Assembly: GCA_025506515.1 (NCBI GenBank)
Contig: CM046457.1
Coordinates: 37,768,231-37,832,230, forward strand
DNA length: 64,000 nucleotides
Direction: 5' to 3'
Origin: Flaveria trinervia
Taxonomy: Eukaryota; Streptophyta; Magnoliopsida; Asterales; Asteraceae
Below the pieces are notes generated by a model. That model was not told the DNA's origin, did no database searches, and saw nothing but the letters and a program-made list of their open reading frames with translations. Shown piece by piece: positions 55,591 to 64,000 of the stretch. How positions within the stretch are numbered: position 1 is the stretch's first letter; the number at the start of each line of letters is the position of its first letter. A program made the position numbers and the translations under genes.

Positions 55591-56210
55591 TGAATACCCA
55601 ACAAAATACCCTGCATCCACCTTAGGATCAAATTTATGGAGTTGATCCTTGTCTTGAGAACAAAACAGGGACACCCAAATGCTTTGAAAAATGAAATCAG
55701 AGGAGCCAAATGATGGAGAACTTCATATGGAGTCTTCATCAACCTCTGATTTACTAAAACTCTATTTTGCACATAGCAAGCTGTGTTGACAGCTTCAGCC
55801 CAAAAGGTCAGTGGCAAACCTGAGTCAGCCAGCATGGACCTTGCAGCTTCAATGAGGGTCCTGTTCTTTCTCTCCACTACTCCATTTTGTTCTGGAGTCC
55901 TTGGAATGCTGAACTGCCTTTTGATTCCCTTTGAAAGATAGAAGTCGTCAAGTGTATGATTTCTGAACTCAGTTCCATTGTCACTCCTAATACACTTGAC
56001 TGGAAGGGAATACTGCTTCTCAATATACAGCACAAAGTGAATAATCTTCTGAGCAGCCTCATCCTTTGAATGTAGAAAGAAAGTCCATACAAATCTGGAG
56101 TAATCATCCACAATTACCAGACAGTATTTCTTCTTTGCCATGCTCATTACTCTCACAGGACCAAATAGATCCATATGCAGTAATTGCAAGCAGGCAGTGG
56201 ACTTAGGCAC
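55557..56210 (-). CDS. Element H integrase core, open frame
   Basis: An uninterrupted 217-codon frame contains the complete catalytic triad: D in LLHMDLFGP, D in CIRSDNGTEF and E in VVERKNRT, with RTPEQNG before the glutamate. It also has DDYSRFVWTFFLHSK, FWAEAVNTACYVQNR and FGCPCF. The zinc domain lies upstream after a frame break. Integrase would insert the cDNA; as a domain this is the best-preserved integrase in the window, but there is no evidence it is translated from this broken element. Confidence 0.85.
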   Translation of the reverse strand: MPKSTACLQLLHMDLFGPVRVMSMAKKKYCLVIVDDYSRFVWTFFLHSKDEAAQKIIHFVLYIEKQYSLPVKCIRSDNGTEFRNHTLDDFYLSKGIKRQFSIPRTPEQNGVVERKNRTLIEAARSMLADSGLPLTFWAEAVNTACYVQNRVLVNQRLMKTPYEVLHHLAPLISFFKAFGCPCFVLKTRINSINLILRWMQGILLGIHLLARHTSLQL

Positions 56211-56814
56211 TTCAATAGGAGGGAATGAGACTTTGTGTTTTTCTTTTAAACAAGCAGTGCAGGTTTCATCACAATGAAACTCCTTTATTGGTAAGCCTCT
56301 GACTAAACTATTGTGGGTAAGCTAATTCATGTTTTTGAGATTAACATGACCAAGCCTTCTGTGCCACAGTTTAGATTCTTGAGAAGAGGCTTTGGAAAAT
56401 AGGAAAGGATTGCCTTTGAGATCTATTTTCTTGGAAAGATCTAAGGCATACACTCTTCCTGTCCTGTTGGCTCTCAAGAGAGTGTGATCATCCAACACCT
56501 TGTCAATCAAGTGCAAAACTTTGGATGACAGAATCCTACAGTTTTGACTGGTAAAAAGGGCAACATGGCCTTATCACACATTTGACTGACACTCAAGAGA
56601 TTGTACTTGAGATTTTCCACATGATTAACATCATCAAATTTGATTTCTCCATTCGAGACAAAGCCCTTACCGATGATGTAACCCTAGCATCATTGCCAAA
56701 AGAGACAAATCCCTTCTTTCTTGAGAGTAGTCATGAAGAAGAGAGGTTCCCAGTCATGTGCATAGATCCCCCACTGTCTACATACCAGATGCTACTTTGG
56801 CATGTTGAAGAACC
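56211..56814 (-). pseudogene. Element H protease and GAG-pre-integrase region
   Basis: Protease start WYVDSGGSMHM (near 56780) keeps DSG; then a shifted GKGFVSN and LLSVSQMCDK. The zinc domain shows LWHRRLGHVNLKNMN followed by a stop at 56322, then CTACLKEK-like sequence. Single-base losses near 56740, 56690 and 56570 break the frame. Confidence 0.8.
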
Positions 56815-56837
56815 CTGCAAAAATAACAATTAGTTAG
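56815..56837 (-). promoter_or_regulatory. Gag/pol boundary with 3'-splice-site-like sequence (H)
   Basis: Minus strand CTAAC (56833-56837), then a T-rich tract and TTTTTGCAG ending at 56815, followed by GG and the protease frame. Confidence 0.45.
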
Positions 56838-59649
56838 TTTTAGAGACCAAACCTTTTTGGTTTTGGGCCTGGTCTCATCAATAGATGGTAAACTAACAGG
56901 TTTATCTGAAACAACAGCTTGAGAGAAAGAAGATGGTGTAGAAGAGGAGTCCTTGGCTTGGACCTCCTTTTCTGTGGTTTCAACATAGGAGCATCTAGTT
57001 GGTTAACTCTACCCAACAGATGTTGAACCATCATAACCAGCTGTGTCTGATTTTGTGATAAAGCTTCAGCTCATCAGACACATTGCTAGTGGAGTTTGAT
57101 AAGTTCCTATGTTGCACCTTCTTCTTCTGAGCACCCTCAGCTGTCACTGTTTAACCCCTTCCTTTTTGGATTTCTTTGAGGACTTAAGGGTTACAGGATT
57201 TGATGTTGCTGATACAAATGTGGTCTCAACTCAGTTTTCATTTTTACCATTTTCTCATTAATTTCTTCTTTTAGTTTGAGTTTGGAACTCTTTTGTACCA
57301 ACAATCATCTGTAAGATGATTGAACAAACCACATACTTCACATGGTTTCTCTTCATCTTAGGTTGATCATCACTAAAGAGGGTGAAGCAACTAAAGACTT
57401 GTTCTTCAATGCTTTGGAAGCATTGTTTGCTTTCTTGACAGCCTCTTTAGTAGTCTTCAAACTCTTTCTACTGCAGTTTTCTTCTCTTTAGTACTGACAG
57501 CAGTTGAAGTTTGAACTTCAGGTGTTAAATCCTGCTCTCTAGTCCTTTCAGGACCTTCAGAATTAACTCCTGAGTTGATCAACTCATTAATCATGTGAAT
57601 GTCAGCATTTGAACCATCAACATCAGCCGATAGGTTCAAAGAGGGCTTGATGCTGACTACTACTTCTGATTGTGCTGTATCAGAAGGTAGATCACATGAT
57701 GTGATGGATTGGTTATCACTCTCACCATCAGATTCTACCTCTGCTCTTGGGGTAAAATCTGTAGGTGGAGCAGTGTGATTGTAACCAATTCCAAACTTCA
57801 CATTTGAAGCAGATTGCTTACTAAGAAGCATTTCAAAACCTTGCATGATTGTACCCATCTATCACACTCTACCTGGGTAACTGCAAGGGTTTCTTTGAGA
57901 TCTTTGTACTTCTCTAGGAGTACCTTCTCTAGCTTATCATCAATTATTTGGCAATTCAGTTTATAAATCCATCATTTTTATCTTTAAGCACAGACTCAAA
58001 CTCAGCTTTATTTTTGGAAATTGTTTGTTCTAGCTCAATGTTCTTATTAACTAGAGCTACATTTGCTTCTCTAATGGAAGCAAATGCTGCTATGCATGGT
58101 TCAGAACATAATTTGGCTTTTGCCTCAGAGGATACCTGTGATACCTGAGGTGTAAGGCATTAGAAAATGAAGTATCAGCAGACTCCAAAGCCATAAGAGC
58201 TAGATTCCAAAAGGACTGTCACCACCATGTTGACCAGCACCTGAGAACAGTTGGTCATGACCAGACATGTCATCTGGTAAACTGCTCCAGTCAACAACTC
58301 CTGGGTGAAGAAGCTGTGTTGTTGAGGTTGAGGTTGTTGATGAGATTGGGATGGCTGAGGTTCTGGTAGTGCATGAGGTTGTGGTGCCATAGGAACTTGA
58401 ACTTGATTTGACTGTGGCATGTAATAACAAGGGTACGGATATGGCATTTGACCCTGAGGAACAAAATATGCTGGAGATTGTTGTTGAGGATGATGACTAG
58501 AGGTGACAGGATGTTGCCCTCTGTGTCGTTGACTATTGCCAGGAAAAGTCACAAAGGGTGCAGTGGAGTTAGATCCAGTTGATCTACACTCTCTTGCAAA
58601 GTGTCCAAGCCTTGGCATTTGTGACACCTCAACTTGCTCTTGTCAAACCAACTTTGGTTTTGCCAGAGAGTCCTGGGAATTTCTTCCAGTTCTTTTATAG
58701 AACTTCTGAGATCTAATATTTATCAGGGCCATTTGGCTCAAAATATCCATCTCTTCTAAGCATCATCAGCAATCCCCTTGAGATCATCCATAATGAAGCA
58801 TAAATTGTCATTATTACACCCAGTAAACTGACCATCAATACTCACAAATGCAGAATCAGAGTGCTTGAAGAGAAATTAATATGCTCATCATACTGGCATT
58901 CAGATGAAGCATATTCTGACTCATGACCCACCAAGGCAGTGTTGCCTGGTACAAAGTCTTCAGTGAGCTTTCCAGATGAAGACAACTTTCTCTTCTGTTC
59001 TATCTCTCTCTCAAACGTGAGAGTTTCCCATGGAGTTGAGTGAGAGATAGTTTGTCCAAACTTGTACTGGAGCGTAGGACAATAGTATATGTGTCCCATC
59101 TCTCAGGCATGATCTGAGAAATCTGTTATTCATCTGAATATTTGTGTACTCAAGTTTGACCATTTTTAGTTCAGAGATCAAACAAAGAACCGCTCATATT
59201 GTTGAGTCAGTGTCTCACCCTTTCTATGAGAGAATGTCTCATATTGTTGGGCAAGAATTTCTCTATTATTTGCCAAGACCTCATCTGTTCCTCCAAATTG
59301 TTCTTTCAAGGCATTCCAGAGGTCATGGGCAGTTTCATGATGCATTAGCCCATAATAGATTTCATTTGGCAGTGCCATGGCCAGAATTCCATGGGCTTTT
59401 GCATCAATTTCAAGCAACTTCTTATCCTCATCTGAGTATTGCTCCCTCCTCTTTGGAACCATTTGATTGGCTTCCGGGTTATTCACCATAGGCTTGTGTG
59501 GACCATGTACCACTGATGTCCAACACCCTGCGCTGTTAACAGACAGGTGATGGAGCATAGGTCTTTGCCATATGTTACTCATTCCTAACCAGCATTGGTG
59601 GCTTGGTTGAGGAACCAGTATTGTGAGGATCATTGGAGGGAGTGGTCAT
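56833..59649 (-). pseudogene. Element H gag
   Basis: It starts at 59649 (MTTPSNDPHNTGSST by comparison with C2 and I). Blocks: LPNEIYYGLMHHETAHDLW, LTEDFVPGNTALVGHESEY, a zinc knuckle around 58610 (GHFARECRS), a Pro/Gln segment, SGHDQLFSGAGQHGG, a coiled coil, FGIGYNHTAPPTDF, an acidic Ser/Thr part and a second knuckle near 57320. Frame breaks lie near 59180, 59070, 58850, 58630, 58300, 57860 and 57470. Confidence 0.86.
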
Positions 59650-59869
59650 TTTCAGTTCAAAAACAATTTAATTCAAGCTTTTAAAAGTTTTAAACAGACC
59701 ACAACAAACTCAATGAAAACCAAGAGAAGATCTCAGGGTGAATGACCAGAAATACAGAAAATTCAATCTCTATAACCGTTTCTTGCAAAAAACAAAAGCT
59801 AATTCAATCAAACTTAGATCTTGAATAGCAGTTTCGATGATCAATTATTAGATCGATCAATGATTACCT
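59650..59869 (-). other. H leader
   Basis: About 220 bp between primer site and gag, closely matching the leader of element I (63355-63572). Confidence 0.75.
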
Positions 59870-59881
59870 GCTCTGATACCA
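59870..59881 (-). other. Primer-binding site of H
   Basis: Minus strand TGGTATCAGAGC, two bases from the LTR. Confidence 0.88.
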
Positions 59882-59883
59882 TT

Positions 59884-60784
59884 TGACAGGATCAGTGATC
59901 ACAAGTTCGATGTATTAGAGTTCAAAGCAGCGGAATATGACAAGAATTAGACAAATTGTAGCAAGCAATCGATACTTGTATGCATTAAGAGCGCATACGG
60001 TTATAGGGAGAGAATATATATTTCTGATTTCAAGGAATGTTTATAGATGTAGAATATTTCTAATCAAATCATTCATTCATTCCATTCATTCATCCCCATA
60101 TTACAATAGGTTGTCACTCCTTATATAGAGTGCAACAATCACTGCTGTTATCACGGAAAGTGACAACTGGCAAATCTAATACAAAAATAACTAACTCTTA
60201 ACAAACTACTGAAATGTTCACAACTACTGAGAACATATCAGAGTGTTAAGTACAAAATATAAAACTACTGAAACTACAACGACTGAAGAACAAGCTCTTC
60301 AGTCGTTTTACAAAACTACTGAAACATAAAACTACTGAAACTACAAATATAAAACTACTGATATCACAACTACTGAAGAAGTACTCTTCAGCAGTTGTGA
60401 CAAACTACTGAGGCTTCAGTACTTGATCTTCAGACTTCGACCTTCAGATGTTTCATCAGCTGATGACTTCAGTAGATATCATCAGCTGATGTCTTCAGTC
60501 TTTGTCTTCAGACTTTGTACATCAGTTGTTGATCTTCAGTACTTGTAAACTCTTCAGCTGTTGTACTTCAGTACTTTGGTCTTTCAGCTTCAGCACTTGT
60601 GTTCTTCAGCTGTTGTACTTCAGCACTTTAGTTCTTCAGCTGTTGAGGTCTTCAGCACTTGATCTCAGCTGTTGAAGTCTTCAGCACTTGTCAAACTGCT
60701 GATGAGGCTTTCAGCAGTTGTTGTGATACCATGTGGGACTTAGAGGTTTTCGGATCTTGGCTCATTGGTTCTTTTGGTCCAATA
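59884..60784 (-). repeat. Element H 5' LTR
   Basis: TGACAGGATC...GGTCCAATA, about 0.9 kb, differing from the 3' LTR at only a handful of positions in the first 350 bp (for example AGCGG/AGTGG). The outer end has ATA instead of ACA. Hairpin near 60275-60305. Confidence 0.92.
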
Positions 60785-60789
60785 ATCTT
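60785..60789. repeat. Target-site duplication ATCTT, right copy (element H)
   Basis: Matches 51756-51760. Confidence 0.88.
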
Positions 60790-61390
60790 CTTCAGCAGCT
60801 GATCAAAGAAGATGAAGAAAAAGCCATTTGAAATATGTGGTCTATTCAATCATCTCACTGATGAATGTTGGTACAGAAAGGGTTCCAAATTAACAAGGAT
60901 AAAATCACTAAAAAGAAAATTAATAAAATGAAAGATGAATTTGAAACCAAGTTTGTGCCACAAACATCTCAACCTGATAAACCAAAGTCCTCACAAAAAT
61001 CTAAACAGAAGAAAGAGGGTTATCATAAAACAGATGAAACTACTCCTCAAAGAGTATCAAAACAACATACCAAGTCTGTGTCTTTCAAAAAGGAGGACAT
61101 GGTGTATCACAGGATCCATTCAAAACAAGTACGATGTGTCTGCTGAACAAGGCTTTAACAACCAATCAGACATAACTTGTTATGATGGTTCAACATCTGT
61201 TGGGCAGAGTTAACCAAATGATGTACCTGTGATTAAACCACCGAAAAGGAAAACTAAGCCAAAACAAAGGAATCCTTTTGAGCACCATCTCCATCTTCAA
61301 AGGATGTTAATCATGACAAACCAGTTAGTATAAAATCTATTGATGAGAACAGACCCAAAACCAAATGGTTGGGTCTCAAAAGCTAACTAG
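60785..61390 (+). pseudogene. Element F gag, C-terminal part
   Basis: It resumes gag of F after element H. The second zinc knuckle reads FEICGLFNHLTDECW, with the first Cys replaced by Phe compared with CEVCG in B. Then a lysine-rich tail (KDEFETKFVPQTSQPDKPK, QKKEGYHKTDETTP) and WVSKAN-like codons (near 61365) ending TAG. There are frameshifts near 60810, 60880, 61120 and 61280. Confidence 0.82.
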
Positions 61391-61404
61391 TTGTGATATA
61401 TCAG
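61383..61404 (+). promoter_or_regulatory. Gag/pol boundary with 3'-splice-site-like sequence (F)
   Basis: CTAAC (61383-61387) overlapping the gag TAG, then TTGTGATATATCAG ending at 61404 and GG; protease follows in another frame. The T-tract is weaker than in C and H. Confidence 0.38.
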
Positions 61405-62446
61405 GGTTCTTCAACATGCCATAGAAGCATCTGGTAGTGGACAGTGGAGGATCTATGCATATGACTGGGAGCAGATCTCTTCTTCATGACTACTCTCAAG
61501 GAAAGAAGGGATTTGTATCTTTTGGTAATGATGCTAAGGGTTACATCATCGGCAAAGGCTTTGTTTCAAATGGTGAAAATAAGGTTTGATGATGTCAACC
61601 ATATGGAGAATCTCAAGTATAATTTGTTGAGTGTCAGTCAAATGTGTGATAAGGGCATGTTGCACTTTCACCAGTCAGAAGCGAATTCTATCTTTCAATG
61701 TTTTGAATATGATTGACAAGATATGGATGAAATACTCTCCTGAAAGCCAACAGGGTTGGAAGAGTATATGCCTTAGACTTATCAAGAAAATTGATCTAAA
61801 AGGCAATCCATGTCTGTTCTCCAAGGCCTCTCCTCAGGAATCTGAGCTTTGGCACAGAAGGCTGGTCAGTGAATCTTGGAAACATGAACTAGTTGATCCT
61901 TCATGGCTTAGTAAGGTCTGCCTCCATTAAAGAGTTCAAATGTGATGATAACTGCTCTGCTTGTTTAAAAGGAAAGCAAATAAAGTATCATTCCCTCCAA
62001 TAGAAGAACCAAAGTCCACTGCCTGCTTGCATTTACTGCATATGGATCTTTTTGGTCAGTAAGAGTGATGAGCATGGCAAAGAAAAAATACTATCTCTAA
62101 TTGTGGATGATTATTCCGGTTTGTATGGACCTTCTTCTTACATTCAAAAGATGAGGCTGGTCAAATTATCATTACTTTGTGTTGCATGGGGAAAAAGTAG
62201 TATTCTCTTTCTGTCAAGTGGTAAGGTGATAAGGGCACAGAATTTAGAAATCACACACTTGATGAATTCTATATCTCTAAGGGAATCAAGAGGCAAGGTT
62301 AGCATTCCAAGAACTCCTGAGCAAATGGGTGGTGGAGAGAAAGAACAGGACCCTTATTGAAGCTGCAAGGTCAATGTTGGCTGATTCTGGTTGCCACTAT
62401 CCTTTGGGCTGAAGCTGTTAACACAGCTTGCTATGTACAAAATAGA
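61405..62446 (+). pseudogene. Element F protease and integrase, heavily frameshifted
   Basis: Protease landmarks around 61435-61660: a GTGGACAGTGGAGG stretch (VDSGG), GKKGFVSFGNDAKGYIIG in shifted frames, LLSVSQMCDKG. Zinc domain ELWHRRL near 61850. Integrase near 62040-62446: MDLFG-like, DDYSG-like, GTEFRN-like and a FWAEAVNTACYVQNR segment that ends abruptly at 62446, where element I starts. Breaks occur every 50-150 bp, more than in the other copies, so this part of F looks old. Confidence 0.82.
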
Positions 62447-63340
62447 TGTTGGACCAAAAGAACCAATGAGCCAAGATCAGAAAACCTCTAAGTCCCACAT
62501 GGTATCACAACAACTGCTGAAAGCCTCATCAGCAGTTTGACAAGTGCTGAAGACTTCAACAGCTGAAGATCAAGTGCTGAAGACTTCAACAGCTGAAGAA
62601 CTAAAGTGCTGAAGTACAACAGCTGAAGAACACAAGTGCTGAAGCTGAAAGACCAAAGTACTGAAGTACAACAGCTGAAGAGTTTACAAGTGCTGAAGAT
62701 CAACAACTGATGTACAAAGTCTGAAGACAAAGACTAAAGACATCAGCTGATGATATCTACTGAAGTCATCAGCTGATGAAACACCTGAAGGTCAAAGTCT
62801 GAAGATCAAGTACTGAAGCCTCAGTAGTTTGTCACAACTGCTGAAGAGTACTTCTTCAGTAGTTGTGATATCAGTAGTTTTATATTTTTATGTTTCAGTA
62901 GTTTTGTAAAACGACTGAAGAGCTTGTTCTTCAGTCGTTGTAGTTTCAGTAGTTTTAATCATAGTTTTATATTCTGTACTTAACTCTGATATGTTCTCAG
63001 TAGTTGTGAACATTTCAGTAGTTTGTTAAGAGTTAGTTATTTTTGTATTAGATCTGCCAGTTGTCACTTTCCGTGATAACAGCAGTGATTGTTGCACTCT
63101 ATATAAGGAGTGACAACCTATTGAATAATGTAATAATGAATGAATGTTTGAATGATTTGATTAGAAATATTCTATATCTATAAACATTCCTTGAATCAGA
63201 AATATATATTCTCTCCCTATAACCGTATGTGCTCTTAATGCATACAAGTATCGATTGCTTGCTACAATTTGTCTAATTCCTGTTTGTATTCCGCTGCTTT
63301 GAACTCTAATACATCAAACTTGTGATCGCTGATCCTGTCA
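62447..63340 (+). repeat. Element I 5' LTR
   Basis: TGTTGGACC...GATCCTGTCA, 894 bp with TG...CA ends. U3 starts with AGTGCTGAAGACTTCAACAG-type repeats, followed by the hairpin 62910-62939. TATA box TATATAAG at 63100-63107. Confidence 0.93.
63100..63107 (+). promoter_or_regulatory. TATA box in LTR I
   Basis: TATATAAG preceded by GCACTC, about 240 bp before the LTR end; same place as the TATA palindrome in the other LTRs. Confidence 0.65.
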
Positions 63341-63342
63341 AA

Positions 63343-63354
63343 TGGTATCAGAGC
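63343..63354 (+). other. Primer-binding site of I
   Basis: TGGTATCAGAGC, two bases after the LTR; complementary to plant initiator tRNA-Met. Confidence 0.9.
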
Positions 63355-63572
63355 AGGTTAATCATTGATCGATCTAATAATTGATCATTGAAACTGCTAT
63401 TCAAGATCTAAGTTTGATTGAATTAGCTTTTGTTTTTGCAAGAAACGGTTATAGAGATTGAATTTTCTGTATTTCTGGTCATTCATCCTGAGATCTTTTC
63501 TTGGTTTTCATTGTTTGTTGTGGTCTGTTTAAAACTTTTAAAAGCTTGAATTAAATTGTTTTTGAACTGAAA

Positions 63573-64000
63573 ATGACTACTCCCTCCAATGATCCTCACA
63601 ATACTGGTTCCTCAACCAAGCCACCAATGCTGGTTAGGAATGAGTATAACATATGGCAAAGACGAATGCTCCATCACCTGTCTGTTAACAGCGCAGGTTG
63701 TTGGACATCAGTGGTACATGGTCCACACAAGCCTATGGTGAATAACCCGGAAACCAATCAAATGGTTCCGAAGAGGAGGGAGCAATACTCAGATGAGGAT
63801 AAGAAGTTGCTTGAAATTGATGCAAAAGCCCATGGAATTCTGGCCATGGCACTGCCAAATGAAATCTATTCTGGGCTAATGCATCATGAAACTGCCCATG
63901 ACCTCTGGAATGCCTTGAAAGAACAATTTGGAGGAACAGATGAGGTCTTGGCAAATAATAGAGAAATTCTTGCCCAACAATGAGACATTCTCTCATAGAA
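63573..64000 (+). pseudogene. Element I gag, N-terminal part, premature stop
   Basis: It starts at 63573 (MTTPSNDPHNTGSSTKPPM). The Gag core YNIWQRRMLHHLSV, GCWTSVVHGPHKP, LPNEIYSGLMHHETAHDLW, EQFGGTDEVLANNREILA is intact for 136 codons. A two-base loss (CAATGAGAC where H has CAATATGAGAC) creates a stop at 63981-63983, 17 bp before the window end. It represents the N-terminal third of the capsid region. The rest of the element is outside. Confidence 0.88.

Larger units (their letters stand above)
51761..60784 (-). mobile_element. Ty1/copia retrotransposon H (SIRE-like), nearly complete, internally deleted
   Basis: Two LTRs in the same orientation with few differences, flanked by ATCTT, inserted in gag of F on the opposite strand. 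Minus-strand order: LTR, primer site, gag, protease, integrase, RT, partial RNase H, C-terminal third of the extra ORF, polypurine tract, LTR. One internal deletion removes the end of RNase H, the spacer and about two thirds of the extra ORF. Confidence 0.92.
48456..62446 (+). mobile_element. Ty1/copia retrotransposon F (SIRE-like), partial, host of H and I
   Basis: Plus strand: 5' LTR, primer site, gag (split by element H at 51761-60784), protease and part of integrase, then cut by element I at 62447. The rest lies beyond the window. Same architecture as B and C, but its own LTR subfamily. Confidence 0.88.
62447..64000 (+). mobile_element. Ty1/copia retrotransposon I (SIRE-like), 5' part, runs off the window
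   Basis: Intact 5' LTR, perfect primer site, leader and start of gag on the plus strand. Closest to element H by LTR and leader sequence. It is inserted in integrase of F; the preceding 5 bp are ATAGA, but the matching duplication lies outside. Confidence 0.9.

Noticed and set aside
1..64000. Endogenous pararetrovirus (caulimovirid) origin
   Set aside because: There is integrase, LTRs, target duplications and copia or gypsy domain order, and no movement or coat protein domain of that family.

Overview
This 64 kb window looks like nuclear plant DNA made almost entirely of nested LTR retrotransposons. I found no host protein gene, rRNA or tRNA gene, or CRISPR array. The repeat vocabulary suggests a eudicot, probably Asteraceae; that is a weak inference from recalled family resemblance, not a search result. 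The main occupant is a Ty1/copia group whose Gag is long, with a CCHC knuckle, a coiled coil ending in a GIGYN-like motif and a second CCHC knuckle. Its primer site matches plant initiator tRNA-Met, and a very large extra ORF lies between RNase H and the 3' LTR. This layout resembles the SIRE/Maximus (Sirevirus) lineage.

Left third (1-18067): copia element A, minus strand, enters from the left edge and ends at its 5' LTR (17344-18067). Its gag is split by copia element B (2723-15064, minus), bounded by the target duplication TCTAT. B has lost its reverse transcriptase and most of both LTRs. B also holds a Ty3/gypsy Athila-like fragment (3050-6299, plus: integrase end, 3' region, LTR). Then comes about 0.4 kb of unassigned AT-rich DNA (18068-18481).

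Centre (18482-48455): a second Ty3/gypsy family (G, chromovirus/Tekay-like, plus strand) forms a chain of LTR, gag, LTR, gag-protease, LTR. Its second LTR is split at 21932/44206 by a 22.3 kb copia composite C, minus strand, with three LTRs and two internal regions in tandem and a single outer target duplication CTCGC. One internal copy contains a 100-N assembly gap.

Right (48456-64000): copia element F (plus) sits in the third G LTR. Its gag is split by copia element H (51761-60784, minus, duplication ATCTT), and its integrase by copia element I (62447 to the window end, plus).

How the genes work together: Gag, protease, integrase, RT and RNase H are the usual copia replication set, but every copy here is broken somewhere. 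The two most interesting signals recur across copies. (1) The ~1,060-residue extra ORF has a TATA-like box 50-70 bp upstream of its ATG and follows a spacer built from LTR-type repeats. (2) At the gag/pol boundary there is a conserved branch-point-like CTAAC followed by a T-rich tract and AG, resembling a 3' splice site. Many one-base deletions between near-identical copies suggest residual long-read error, so frame breaks in 26-43 kb should be read with caution.
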